DNA from: Coniella vitis
Taxonomy: Eukaryota > Ascomycota > Sordariomycetes > Diaporthales > Schizoparmaceae
NCBI GenBank assembly: GCA_011317545.1
Contig: WUJK01000012.1
Location: forward strand, 27,501-91,500
Direction of reading: 5' to 3'
Length of the DNA stretch: 64,000 bases
The position numbers and the translations under genes are program-made. Positions 1 through 12,367 of the stretch are shown here, piece after piece. Positions within the stretch are counted from its first letter, which is position 1. Each line of letters opens with the position of its first letter. Below the pieces are notes generated by a model. That model had not been told where the DNA came from. It searched no databases and saw nothing but the letters and a program-made list of their open reading frames with translations.

Positions 1-824
1 TTGTTAGACAAGGCTTTGGAGTAGTCCTTTTGGGTCGCAACCCCGACAAGCTTGAGACAGCTGCATCACTGCTTCGTGAAGCCTTGACAGCCATGGCTCT
101 GAGCCATTCGGAAGAACATGTGAAGATTATGGTCTTGGACCCACAGACTGCGACGCCTAAGGATATTGAGACTGGCATTCGGAACATAATCACCGACAAG
201 GGGCTTCGCATCACTATTCTCGTCAATAATGTCGGAACCGCTCCTATTGCTTACCCTCCATATCGGAATTTGTCAACCTACTCTGCTTTTGATATCGACG
301 ACACCATCAATGTCAATGCACGTTTCATGGCGCATCTGACAGCTCGAATGCTTCCCATCCTAACGCAAAACGTGATCGCTGGCTCTGGAAGCGATGAGCG
401 ATCTCTTATTCTAAATCTCACCTCAGGTGCGAACGTAGGAGTACCGTACCAAGTCATGTACGCCTCGACAAAAGCTTTCAACTCCGGCTTTAGTATTGGT
501 CTCTCACGGGAGTTGCAGCTAGACCTGTCCACAAGACATATTGATGTCCTGTCGATCTTAGCAGGCGATGTGAGAAGTCAAGGTAACATCGCGGGGCTGA
601 CTTCAGGCGCACCTGACTCAGAGGCGTACGGAAGGTACATTGTGGAGAGGATTGATGGCGCCGTCCAGAGGGGTTTGAGGGAGATGACACCATACTGGAG
701 GCATCACTTGAATTTCATAATGCTTTCAATTTTGCCTGACTCATTCGTTACGAAGTCAATCGGCGACATCATGATCATGAAGAAGGACGCGATGAACCAC
801 GCGATGAGGCCCCAGAATATCTGA
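1..824 (+). CDS. Short-chain dehydrogenase/reductase, 17beta-HSD12 / 3-ketoacyl reductase-like (5' end outside window)
   Basis: NAD(P)H-dependent oxidoreductase of the SDR superfamily. The frame is open from base 3 (VRQGFGVVLLGRNPDKLE), so the start codon and the glycine-rich TGxxxGxG loop lie left of the window; the TTG near base 30 is not the start. Visible are the end of beta-strand 2 with the GRNPDKL segment, the structural NNVG motif, a catalytic Ser region (NLTSGANVG) and the Tyr-x3-Lys pair in YASTKAF. The C-terminal part (LPDSFVTKSIGDIMIMKK) resembles the very-long-chain 3-oxoacyl-CoA reductase / 17beta-HSD12 group, which is known from ER membranes. No stop or frameshift interrupts it. 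It points towards the P450 on the opposite strand (3' ends 529 bp apart). Substrate cannot be told from sequence. Confidence 0.85.
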   Translation, partial: VRQGFGVVLLGRNPDKLETAASLLREALTAMALSHSEEHVKIMVLDPQTATPKDIETGIRNIITDKGLRITILVNNVGTAPIAYPPYRNLSTYSAFDIDDTINVNARFMAHLTARMLPILTQNVIAGSGSDERSLILNLTSGANVGVPYQVMYASTKAFNSGFSIGLSRELQLDLSTRHIDVLSILAGDVRSQGNIAGLTSGAPDSEAYGRYIVERIDGAVQRGLREMTPYWRHHLNFIMLSILPDSFVTKSIGDIMIMKKDAMNHAMRPQNI

Positions 825-1352
825 AATGTATACGTTGCGGAGGTTGGACTCTTAAGGAAATTTAGGTCTTCTGGCTTCTGAGAGATTCCAAGCAAATGCA
901 AAAAAAAATGCTCCGGTTTTATCCCCTTCCATTTCCCACAACTGTGCTGCCACGAGTTTGAATGTCCACGGGACCTAATTTTGTGCTTCACCGTCCTATT
1001 GTAAGCAGATCCAACACGCATCTCTAATGGTTTGATTCAATTTCTGTACTCCCTATTCCTCTATTGCTCTTCCGTCTTCTTGTTTCCTTTGGGCGGAGGA
1101 GAGAGGATGCTTGGCATTCTGGTCTCACAGTAAGACACCTATAGCCACCAGTTTAACACGAGAATCGTTCAAGTTATAATTTGACCTGGTAGAGGAAAAT
1201 AGTCCCATATCACTTAAGTAATGGCCAGATAGGGGTGTGATGTGACAAAGAACAGTTCAAACAGTCTCTGCCAGCCGTGGATTATGCTTTTCAGGATTTA
1301 TTTCGCTGTAATCATATCATGTAAAGCTAGGGTATCTAACTCTCAGCATCGA
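825..1352. other. Intergenic region between convergent SDR and P450 genes
   Basis: No coding signal of its own is seen. The small ORFs here lack family motifs and codon structure. The stretch presumably holds the 3' untranslated parts of the two convergent genes. Confidence 0.5.
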
Positions 1353-3242
1353 TTACCTCTTTCTCCAGGTCAGCGGAGCCGTCTCAGGGTGCAACATCTG
1401 CAAAAGCAGAACGGGCGCAGAGTCAGTCTCAATCTGGTCCAAAATTCTCTTGCAAGCTTCCCCGGGGGTTTCATTCTTTTTCAAAACCGGTTCGCACCAC
1501 CAATTCTGCAAAATGGTGGCTATCACCGCCACAAACTCTACTTGAGAGAATTTGCGCCCGACGCAGTCCCTAGCCCCACCAGACCAGGCAAGATAGGTTC
1601 CGCGCACCGGTTTGATGAACTCCTCACTATCTAAGGAGTGATCCTCGGACACTTTGATAAATCGCGAAGGCTTCCACTCGAGTGAGTCAGTCCCCCAATA
1701 CCTGGGATCTGTTTGCAACGAGGAGTAGCTCGGAACGAGCATGGTGCCCGGCGGAAGCATCAACATATTTCCTCCGACTGTAAGTGGCTGTGATACCTCT
1801 CCGTCAACAATTTTGGAAGTGGGAACTGGCGTATAGAGACGAAGAGTCTCGTACATGACAGCTAGACAGCGCTTTAGGCGAGAGAAGTCTGAATACATCC
1901 ACTCATCTGGGTGACGATCACCCAATACGTGACGAATTTCGTCAGAGACCCATTCTTGGACGGCTTTATTGGCAGCTAGGAAGTAGAGCGCAAATGTAAA
2001 TGTGTGCGCGGTGGTGTCATGCCCTGCGAAATTGAAAGTGAACACTGAAGGATAAGAATTAGTATAAAAGTCATGAATGACCCAATGTTTGTTGTTTTGC
2101 TCACTATTTCCATAAATCTCATTTTCGGTCAATCCACTTTCGTGTGAAGAAAACGTTGCTGAGTCCTGTGATGCTCGAACCAGCGACGACATGAAAGTGC
2201 GCTCCCGTGGTTGACCACGAGAGATGGATATCTTTTCATTATCATAAACCTTTGTCATGTGCTGCTGGAATGATTCACAAGCGGCGTGAAGTTGTCGGAG
2301 CTTCTTAGGCAACCAAGGGTATGCAAGATTCTTGGGTCCCAGGGCAAAGATCAAAACGCAGTTCTCCAGAATCATTTTCAAGGATTCCTTGTAGTCCATT
2401 TCAAGATCACCTGGGCAGGCTTTTTGCCGTTCTTCATGGCCTTGAAATTTGAAGGACTGCCCAAATCCAGCCCTCGACATAACATGGAGGGAGAGAGTTC
2501 GTAGGTCCTCGGCCGCGCTGCTGATGTTCTGCTTTTCAGTCCAGTAGCGAAGCATATCCTGGGCCACCACTAAGCTTTCGGACCAAACTATCAGATTGTT
2601 GTGGTCATTGAACGAAGAAGCAGTGATCCTTCGATGTTTGAGCCACTGAGCGCCTTGGGCCTAAAGATGACTTGTTAATATGTTACACGTATACTTTCAG
2701 CAGCTTCCACCAGAGCTGAGTGCAGCGATCCTTACGGTAGATATATTCTCGCCAAAAACATTGAGAATTGCTACCATGTATTAGTAAAAAAGAATGGCGC
2801 CTCTATCAATGTGTTGAGTGAACAGATATAACGAACCTGTAACAGACGTCTCACGGATAAACTCTTTCCTATGCCAGTATTCCTCAACTGCACGAGGGTC
2901 GGAGAAGTATAACCATGTATTGCGAGGGGAAACTAGTATATAAGCGTCACCCAACTCGTGGTGGGAGAAGTATCGATCTCCGACCTCCCAACCACGAAAG
3001 TTGTATCTGGTGAAACTGTTGTTACCAAGCCAGCCAGGAAGACAGCGCACAAGTTTTAGAACGCGACGATCGGCAAGCAACCACAAAGGATTAACGTGGT
3101 CGATAAGGATAATGCGTATCGGGACACCTATTTTGCGAGCTGCTAGATAGTTGCGCCACAAACAAAATGCTGAATAGGCTACGGTACTGAAGACCAATAG
3201 CAGGCATAAGCCTAGAACAACGAAGATATTAAGCATGTTCAC
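1353..3242 (-). CDS. Cytochrome P450 monooxygenase, membrane-anchored, 4 exons, 562 aa
   Basis: Heme-thiolate monooxygenase. Proposed exons (minus strand): 3242-2837, 2770-2736, 2660-2105, 2044-1353. All junctions have GT/AG borders and keep the frame; the introns are 66, 75 and 60 nt, and the 60-nt one is stop-free, so it would be missed in a plain ORF. Splicing restores the family motifs NVFGENIST-AQGAQWLKHR and YGN-MFTFNFAGHDTTAHTF. Visible: N-terminal hydrophobic anchor (about residues 3-25), I-helix AGHDTT, K-helix ETLR, meander PSRFI, and heme loop WSGGARDCVG with the Cys ligand near residue 493 (Trp-Ser in place of the usual Phe-Gly). No lesion. The convergent SDR neighbour suggests they may share a small pathway; the substrate is unknown. 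Confidence 0.88.
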
Positions 3243-3474
3243 GTATGTCTCTTCAATGATGCATACGGTTCGGACTGTGTTGATGAAGAAATCTTTGTTG
3301 GAGCGGGAGTGTCAGGCCCAGGAAGTTCTTTGCAACTTGATGTTCATTGCTTCAGAGGAGTGATCTCTGGACAGGACCAGGAAAGGATGGGAGGTTGCGG
3401 GCTGCGATGTGCCGGGCCGCCTGTCTGAACAGCCCCCAACCTTTGGGCCCCCAATTCACCTAGTAAATACGTTT

Positions 3475-3740
3475 CCCAAGGGGCATAATTGCCTCAAGCC
3501 AAAGCTATTAGACAGACGCCCGCAAACGTGCGCCCGCAGGAAACCCCGCCCCCAAGTCACAGGGGGGATAATTACCCCAAGGTGCATAATTGCCTCAAGC
3601 TACGCTATCAGACCTACGCTCGCGCCCGCAGGAAGCCGGCGCCCCCAAGTCACAGGGGGAATAATTACCCCAAGGTGCATAATTGCCTCAAGCTACGCTA
3701 TCAGACCTACGCTCGCGCCCGCAGGAAGCTGGCGCCCCCA
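3475..3740. repeat. Tandem repeat, 93-bp unit, about 2.8 copies
   Basis: Unit starts with CCCAAGTCACAGGGGG at 3551 and 3644 and a third begins at 3737 (CCCATGTTAC), spacing exactly 93 bp. The two full units differ at only a few bases; a degenerate earlier copy lies at about 3475-3550. Each unit contains GCATAATTGCCTCAAGC and CGCTCGCGCCCGCAGGAAG. Overlapping open frames across it come from the repeat, not from a gene. Confidence 0.85.
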
Positions 3741-4440
3741 TGTTACATTTTGAAGCAATATAACGGCGCTCACTCACCGATTTGGCCTAGAATGGCACAA
3801 CGCTACGTAATCTCAAATTGCAGCCAAAGGGTAGCAATCGCTAATTGCCTCCGCTTGAGTAATCTACTACATAGTCTCGAGGCTGCCAAGTTTACATGCC
3901 ACATATTAGTGGTGCTACCCGAAGCGAAATCCTGGAGCCCTGGGTTGCAAGCATTGACTGGTTTGTATTCAACATACGACTGATCATGCAGAAACGGAAT
4001 TGGAGTGTTTGGTTTCCAAAATGATAATCTGCGTGGATCTATAACGGGATAAAACGGGCGCCACAAAGTAGTAAGTCACTCGCCGATTGGACAAAATGCC
4101 ACAATTGGAGTTGCATAATATGCAGCGACTGCAGATATCACAGCGGCTACGGGATTGTCAGCGGCTGAAGAATATTACAACGGCTGCTGTGTGATGTGAC
4201 GAAAAGCATGATTCGGAGTTTCGAACTAACTGTACTGAATATAGTCAAGCCTATTTTTGGCAAACAATGATAGGCCTCAAGGGGCTTCGTTTTATACGCC
4301 GCAGTAATAAGTATGGTTCCCTAGTAGTGCTGTACAGTACATGTAATATACCGCTACGTGAGGGACCTACGACTAGACCATGGTTTGAAAAATGTCAGCT
4401 GCAGCAAGTTTTTGGATAATTAAGTATAGAGATAACGGGG
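3741..4440. other. Gene-free stretch, moderate GC
   Basis: No convincing gene. A short run with repeated CAGCGGCT-like words (about 4120-4190) is visible. The AT-rich, RIP-type composition starts at about 4440. Confidence 0.4.
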
Positions 4441-5148
4441 GGGTTTCAAGACTTTGAATATATATATACCTATAGATCTCCTAGCTCTATATATACTCTC
4501 GGAAAGCTTAGGCGTAACCTAGAAGATCTTTAAAATAATATATATATATACGTTTCAGTATGGTTTTAAGGGATAATGAAGAATTTTATATACTTAAAAG
4601 GCTATCCGGATACCTACCTTTATATATATATATATCTTGTTATTAATATAATTACTATTAAAATCACTATAATTAAACTAGTTATTAATAGTAAAAATGT
4701 ATTCTATAATAGCTCTTCCGATTAAGGAGCTTTCGAAATATAACTACGTTTAATATACGAAAATATCGAGATCTAAACTTTGTATCTAATATAATAGCGA
4801 AGTAGAGAATTAGTATAAATATGAATAAGGAGTTATAATCTATATTTAGATCCTTATAGCTAATTTGAAATATAATTAATCTTTTATAGAAACCTAAATA
4901 TTTCGATATAATATATAAGGCAAGCTAAAATAATTTAGCTAAGGATATAAGTTTAATATAATTATATCGGAAAATAGAATTATCTATTAATTAATTTATT
5001 AAAATTATTATTATATTGTATTATTATAATTTCTTTACCTAAATCCGGGATTCTAAAGGTATCTATAAGTTATATATTAATAGGCGGGGAATATTATAAC
5101 CCACGGTCATGCAGGTTATAGGAACAGGCTAATATAATATAGTATTAG
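4441..5148. mobile_element. AT-rich RIP-type DNA with two broken LTR ends
   Basis: The composition changes abruptly to TA-rich with few CA/TG dinucleotides. At about 5025-5140 a minus-orientation LTR tail (CCTAAATCCGGGATT, TATATATTAATAGGCGGGG) is joined directly to a plus-orientation LTR head (TATTATAACCCACGG). Both are truncated relatives of the element A LTR. Nothing recognisable at 4441-5020. Confidence 0.6.
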
Positions 5149-5604
5149 TGTTATAACCCATGAACATGCAGGTTACAGGAGCAGGCCAGCGCAACCATAT
5201 ACCAGCAAATCGGAACCTTAACGGACCGATAGGGATCTCTTATATAAGGAATACGGATAATATAATTAGGGTTAGGGTAAAGCCTATAAGAGATTACTAT
5301 TGCCTATCGGATAGTTAATAGGCAACTATAGGTATTAATGGGCTTAGATAGGCTATATATTAATAAATAGAATAACGGAAGGATATAAGGACGATGGATT
5401 TCCTAGCTATTAGATAGTTTTCCTTATAGTCTTTAGTTATAAATCTAAGTATTATCTTATATAATAGGGTAATCCCTCTTAATTACTTATAATACTTGAT
5501 ATTGCTCGATAACGTACGAAGACTTAAAGGTAATACTTCCCCACCTGCTAATATATAACTTATAGGTACTTCCAGAATCCGGGATTTAGGTAAGGATTAT
5601 TATA
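5149..5604 (+). repeat. 5' LTR of element A, 456 bp
   Basis: Begins TGTTATAACCCATG and ends GGATTATTATA (RIP form of GGATCATTACA). Contains a TATA-box region (CTCTTATATAAGG at about 5238) and, about 20 nt downstream, two telomere-like TTAGGG units (5266-5277). Confidence 0.9.
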
Positions 5605-5699
5605 TTTTCACAACTCTTATTTAGGACGGTCTATATATACCTCTTAGGTAATATTAAGTATAGTAATAGCTCCTTAAACTCCTACCTTATCTACCTTAA

Positions 5700-6720
5700 G
5701 CGAAGGATATCGCTAGGTTATAACTTAGGAAGATATAATATACTAATTAATCGAACTTACCTAATAACTTACTATACTCTAGCAGAATTAGGAGTAGTAG
5801 AATCGTACTATCCGTAGGTAGGCTTAGTAGCTCGAATAATACTAAGCTACGGCCGCTATACCCCTAGCACCTATTATTTAAAATACCGGTAACGGCTATA
5901 AGATAGATAAACCTACTATATATAACGGTAACTAGAAGACGCTTTAAGGGTTCCTTACCTATTATAAGGCGTACTTCCTATATAATATAGTATAATTTAC
6001 TACTAAACCCGATAAAGTTATCCTAGCCGGTATACGACTCGAAAAGGATATACTTATCTAGTACGAACCCTTACTTTATAACTATATTAAATACCTAGGC
6101 AACCTCGATTAATATAAGACGACTACTAAGAATATATTCGATTTATTCGTAGGATTCGAATATATCCTTAAGGAAATATTTAGCGATCCTAACGAAGAAC
6201 GGACTATAGCGTAGCAACTTATAGAACTTAAGTAGAGTAAGTCTACTTTAGCCTATACAGTTCGCTTTAAGTAACTCTTAATACGCCTCCCTTAGGAAGA
6301 TAAGAACCTTATAAAATACTATTATAGAGGACTTAAGGATAAAGTTAAGGATAAAATCTCTAAGTAGGACTAGCCCGAAGACTTTACGATATTTAGTAAT
6401 AACGCTATCCGTATCGATAACCGTCTCTACGAAAGACGTATAGAGAAAAGCAAGAAAGGAGGTAGCTATACTATATAGAGGAATTACGCTAATATAGGAC
6501 GGCGGATTTAATAGACGATTAACCGTAGCTTCTAATAACGAGGTACGGTAGTTAGCGGTATAATATACTTAGGCCCTATAGAGCTCGACGTAGCTTAATA
6601 TAAACCTATAAGTAAGGAATGCTTTAACTATAGTAAGATAGGCTACTTCGTACGAGAGTGCCGATAACCTAAGAAACCTAGAGAATTTAAGAAAGTCCCC
6701 GAAGGACGATAAGCTAATAT
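5700..6720 (+). pseudogene. gag: gag of element A (broken)
   Basis: Read with stops in place, the frame resembles fungal Ty3 Gag: a capsid-like stretch ending in KYYYRGLKDKVKDKIS (about 6315-6360), then a zinc-knuckle remnant at about 6613-6660 with the pattern ECFN-x-SKIGYFVRECR. The second Cys and the His of the CCHC box read as Tyr, changes explained by C-to-T or G-to-A transitions. Many in-frame TAG/TAA codons; no intact product. Confidence 0.75.
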
Positions 6721-7949
6721 TATAATACGTAAGACTACGGACTCTACTCCTAGCTAAAACCAGCTTCTAAAGTAAGTATCGGACGACTCCGATTATAAAC
6801 TCCTTAACTAGACCTTCTATTATAAGGATAATTATATAACGTACCTTTCGGTAAAGTAAGGCTTAGGATAATTCCCTTATAAACCTTATAAGGAACGATA
6901 AATTATAATTACCTAGAGAATACCCCCCTTTATAGATAACGGTTTATTCGAAAGACTAGTAATAGAATAGCAAGCCTAGCTTATTAGGGAATACCCCTAC
7001 TAGCGCGATATAGAAGGGTACGAACTACCTAATAAAACGAATATCTCGTAGAGTAATATTACGAAAATTATAGAATAATAGGAAACGCTTTATATTAGTT
7101 AGGATACTAGCGCCTAAACTATTAGCGAAGAAACAAGCTTAGAATTAGAAAGCTCTACGGACGAAGATATCGATAAAGGAGATATATACTACCTTATCCA
7201 CGGTATTATACTTAGAGAACTATTCCGAATAATATCTTATTAAGACGAAACCCCCCTAGTATAGGAAGACGCGCGAATTAATCACCTCTACGAAAAGCAC
7301 TATTAGATCGTATAGTTTGCCTATATTATATATAATTATAGATAATACTTTAAATATAAGGTAACTAACGAATAGTTCCCTACGCGTAAGGCAGGGTATA
7401 GTATTATCGCCTACGACGATAGTAATAGCGACTATTATAAAGTACTTAGAATAAGGGGAAACTACGCTAGTATTAGCCTTATATATAATACCCCCTACGA
7501 ATATACTACGCGATAAGTAAAATAGTACTAATATATAATACCCTAGTACGCACCTTACGTATAAGAAAAAGCATTTAACTAGTATAGAATGCGCGAATAG
7601 AAATAAAGGGAAAAGCTCGTAAAGCCTATATACGTAGAACCTATATATTATAGCTTCTATAAGCGCGCCGATTATATAGAATACCTAGCGGATAAAATAT
7701 ATACCTATTATAACCTTAAAGATAGTTAGCCCGGAGTATAAACTCCCTATATAAAAGAAGAAAATTAAGCGCGCTTATAGCGATAGGCCGTAATATATAT
7801 ATAATATAGAATATAATAAGCTAAGAACCTAGTATAGATAATAGCCCTTAGAGTATAGTAAGAATAGTAGAACCTAAAAGGTAAGGATCGCCTATAAGGG
7901 ATAATAAGCGATTAGGATTTACGGCAAAGTCCCTCTGCGCGATAGATAG

Positions 7950-10900
7950 CTCGACATACGAATATTTGAAAATCGCAGTACGAATTAACGATAAATACTA
8001 TATAGCACTCCTAGATAGCGGAGTATAAGGAAACTTTATATCCCTAAGCGTTATTAATAGAGAATAGATACCTTAGAAGAAGAAGATAAAACCCTATAAA
8101 CTTAGTACTATAGAAGGTATAGAAGTTGCTTACAGCTAAGGTATTATCGATATAAAATCTAATTAATTACTAGTTACGATCTACGGACGTACGATACTAA
8201 TAAACTTCGATATTATAGATACCGTATAATACGAGCTGATTTTAGGTATACTATAGTTAAGAAAGGAAAATCCTCGAATCGATTAGATTAATAGCTATAT
8301 TTTATAGGATAAAGCGGATATCTAAGAAGCGGTTATAATTAAAGGCGTAGGATCGGATTTAGTTTCTAAGCGATACCTAGATAATAGGGGCTTAAACGAA
8401 TTTATATATACCTCTAAATCGAGAAGAGCTAAGACGATAGCTACCCTAGGATACGATAAGCCTCGATAGCTTATAGAGAAGGATCTAGTAATAGTTAATA
8501 CCTAATAGAAGAAGGGATACGGTAGATTAGGATACGATATAATAGGATTTTAAAGATAGTAGGATATATTATCGTAATAAGTTTAAGAAGGAACTAAGTA
8601 TATATAACGATATCTCCTTATAATAGTAACTATATAAGACGAAGATACATTTAGAAACCTCTCCGGTATATTAGAAGAGTATCGGAAGTTTATAAAATTA
8701 TTTTAAGGAAAATTCGATAATAGCCTATTAGAGTATAGCCTATATAACTACGAGATCCTATTTAAAGAAGGAGAATAACTAAAGTTCTTTCCTATCTACG
8801 GATTAGATAAGGATAAACTTAAAGTACTTAGAGAATATATCGACGAAAATCTTAAGAAAGGTTATATTAGACCCTCCTATTTACCTATAGGATACCTAAT
8901 CCTATTTATATTAAAGAAAACCGGTAAACTACGATTATACGTTAACTATCGGCAACTTAACGATATTATAATTAAGAATCGGTACCCCTTACCTCTTTTT
9001 AAAGAATTTAGAGATAGACTTAGAGGAGCCTAATAGTTTATAGCCCTTAACCTTAAAGAAGGATATACGTATATTTATATTAAACCCGGAGAAGAATAGA
9101 AAATAGCGTTTAGAATACGCTATAGATATTTCGAATATCTTATTATACTATTCGGACTTACTAACGCCCCTATATTATTCTAGGAAATAATAAACTTTAT
9201 CTTATACGAATACCTCGATTATTTTATAATCGCTTACTTAAACGATATCCTTATTTATTTAAAGATATTCGAAGAATATTAGAAGTATATTACAATAATC
9301 CTATAAATCCTTTAAGATAATAAGATTTTAGTAGAACCTACTAAATATAACTAGAATACTTAAGAAGTTAACTACCTCGGATATACTATTATACTAGGAT
9401 ATATACGAATATAGAAAGATAAAGTATAGGTAGTCAGGGATTAGCCTATACCTTAGAACGTTAAGGATATTAGAGCCTTCTTAGGCTATACTAACTTCTA
9501 CCGATAATTTATTAAGAACTATAATAGTATTATAGTACTACTTATAGAACTTACGAAAAAGGATACTACTTTTAACTAGAATAAATAGGTATAGAAAGCC
9601 TTTAGTATAATTAAGGATATAGTTACGTTAGAACTAATCCTAGTCGAAGTAGATTAAGATAAAGTTTTCGAGATCGAGATAAACGTATTAGATTATATAC
9701 TCGGTAAATAATTCGGATAATAAGATAATAAAGGACGACTACGGATAGTTAGCAACTTTAGTAAGAAGTTAAACGGATTAGAACTTAACTACGGAACGCC
9801 CGATTAGGAACTTATAGTAATAATAGAAGCCTTTAGGGAATAGCGATATTACCTTATCGGCGTAAAATAATAAATTCTTATATATATAGATTATAAGAAC
9901 CTTTAAGCATTTACCTTAATAAAACAGCTTAATAAACGATAAGTTAGATAGTACGAATTTCTATTAGAATTCGATTTTAAAATTATCTACCGTAAAGGCA
10001 AAGAAAACGAACGAATAGACGCTCTTAGCAGATAGTTAGACTATAAGGATAGTAATAGTAAAGATTAGGATATTATAGTAATCTTTAGGAAAGATTTGGA
10101 AGGTAACCTTACTATATTATCTATTACTAAGGAACTTAACGTAATACTATATATCGAAGGAGAAATACCTAACCTCGATAGTATAATAATATTAGAATAA
10201 AACGATTATATTAGAAGTATCTATAACGTATTAGTATATAGATATTAAGGAATTAGAATAACTTATAAAAGGATCTAACGCTATTAGAACCCGCTAAACC
10301 TTAAGAAATAAGTTATAGATATCGTTAATAACTGCGATATATATAAACGGAATAAGATAGAACGGTATAAACCTTACGGATTACTATAACCTCTATTAAT
10401 ACCTACGACTATTTGGTTATCTATTAGTCTAGACTTTATTATTAAGTTACCCTTCTTACGAGAACCCTTAACTTAGGTGCAGTACGATAGCATCTTAGTA
10501 GTAGTTTATAGACTAAGCAAGTACGTATACTTCCTACTATATAAAGAAAGTAGTACTATAGAAGAACTCGTATATATTTTCCTCCGTATTATTATCGCTA
10601 ACTACGGAATACCTTAGGAAATTATATTAGATAGAGATAGAAAATTTATATTAAAATTCTAGATCTTATTTACTAAATACCTCGGAATAATATAACGTAT
10701 ATCTACGGCATTTTATCCTTAGATAGACGGATAAATAGAACGTACTAACTAGATTATAGAATAGTATCTACGATACTATATTAACTATAAATAAGATAAT
10801 TAGGTCGAACTCTTACCTACGGTATAATTCGCCTATAATAGCGTAGATACGATAAGTATAGGAAAATCACTATTCTTCCTACTCTATAGATATAACCCTA

Positions 10901-11460
10901 TAATATACTACGAAATACTATTAGGTAGAAACGTAGAAACGGCAGACTAATATACTAGAAGAATTAAGCAATTATACGAAGATACTCGATATATACTTTA
11001 GGACGTTAAAGAATAAATAACGAAATACGCTAATTAGAAAAAGATTAAGGGATTAATCCTATAGAAGGGAGATAAAATCTACCTTAATTATAAAAATATT
11101 AAAACTACTAGACTTAGCGATAAACTCGATTATAAAAAACTCGGACCTTATAAAATTATACGATAAATTTCACTAGTTAACTATAAATTGGAAATCCTAT
11201 ATATACGTCTATACCCAGTCTTTTATATTTTACTCCTCGAACTAGTACCAGCAGACGCAGAACTCTCGTACGACACAGACATCATCGAACCAGAGCAAGC
11301 ATAATACGAAGTTAAATAGATCCTCGACTTACGTAAACGCGGACGCGGAAAATAATACCTTATTAAATAGAAAATCTACGATAATTCGGAAAATACTTAG
11401 GAACTACTAAAGAATATATACCTAGATCTTATTAAAGAATACGAAAATAAAAAGTTATTA
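7950..11460 (+). pseudogene. pol: pol of element A: protease, RT, RNase H, integrase, chromodomain (broken)
   Basis: Domains in order: aspartic protease with ALLDSG (about 8000); reverse transcriptase about 8790-9470, with FGLTNAP and a catalytic box that reads YLNDIL instead of YLDDIL; RNase H about 9650-9900; integrase about 10250-10950 with core Asp in LSISLDFI and LDRDRKF; C-terminal chromodomain about 11300-11450 (YEVKQILDLRKRGRGK). The chromodomain places the element among chromoviruses. Frequent TAG/TAA stops. The D-to-N change in RT alone should abolish activity. Confidence 0.88.
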
Positions 11461-11477
11461 TAGCCTTAGATAGAGAA

Positions 11478-11549
11478 GGTATTATAAGGAATCGAACCCC
11501 GGACCTCCTAATAAGAAACTAGGAGCTCTAACTACTAAGCTATAAGACT
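11478..11549 (-). tRNA. tRNA-like sequence inside element A, antisense to pol
   Basis: On the minus strand a 72-nt cloverleaf can be drawn: D stem GCTT/GAGC, anticodon stem CCTAG/TTAGG with a 7-nt loop TTTCTTA (anticodon position reads TCT), variable loop, T arm with the Pol III B-box GGTTCGATTCC, and an A-box-like TAGCTTAGTAG. The acceptor stem is damaged (about 5 of 7 pairs). Probably inactive as a tRNA, but the internal promoter boxes survive. The same sequence is in element B at 54696-54767. Confidence 0.65.
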
Positions 11550-11619
11550 ACTTATATCTTTAATTATAATAACTACCTATAGGAATAATTAGACCCCTTA
11601 TTAAGAGCTACTTATACTC

Positions 11620-12300
11620 GGACTCCCTAAATCGAATCCGGATTAATTAATCGTAGCGTTAGGCGCCGCTAATATATTCTAATCTATACCTTTAAACGAA
11701 GGATCCTATATAGATAAAACGGCCTCCTTAGCAGCTATAGTTTAAACGGCCTCGGTAACCTGCTTATACTCCTCCTCTTCTAAACTAATATTTACTAACT
11801 TTATACCCTTCTCCTAAAGAAACCGTTGTTATTTCTTTAAACGAGATAATCTAGCTAAAGTCTCTCTTAGACGGGCTTATATATCGGTAAGTTCCCTCTA
11901 ACGCTTAAGCAGATACTCCTCTTGCTCCAACTTATAACTATCTAAACGTATTAACTCGTTGTTAATCTTAGATACTAAGGAAAGAATTAATACTAGTATA
12001 GCAAGAACTATTAAGAAAAACTACTTATACGAGGATACTAGTACTCGAGATATATTATAGGAACGATTTCGTTTAGTATATTACGTATAACTTTTCATAC
12101 CCTTAACTATCTTATATACTAACCCCTCCTCTAGGTATAACGAATAAGGTATAACTTCGTAACCTTAGGTTTCGATATATATAAAACGATTTAAAGTAGT
12201 AATACGCTTCTTAGATAAAGATAAGGACGGATTCGTAATATACGATTTTATAATCCTAGAAGATATAACGAATTAGGAAGGTATAATCCGAAATAAGAAT
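11620..12300 (-). pseudogene. Antisense coiled-coil ORF between pol and 3' LTR of element A (broken)
   Basis: Opposite in strand to gag-pol. Reading the minus strand with stops in place gives a charged, heptad-like protein (stretches such as ARLSRLKKQQRFLREKG, ending LFKGIDWNIL...GFDLRSPS). The cleanest copy is in element B (53970-54650, plus strand) and another is in D (21390-22060). Proteins of this type (Arg/Glu-rich, with RKQ..FLRERG) are, from general knowledge, common hypothetical proteins near gypsy elements in fungal genomes. No function is assigned. Confidence 0.6.
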
Positions 12301-12367
12301 ATTAGGCAGGACTACTTACGGAAATACTATAGGTCTTTAGGGATAAAGATTAATAGAAGGGAGATAA

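Noticed and set aside
3409..3983. Two overlapping open frames of 114 and 164 codons
   Set aside because: They arise from the 93-bp tandem repeat, whose length is a multiple of three, so no stop accumulates.
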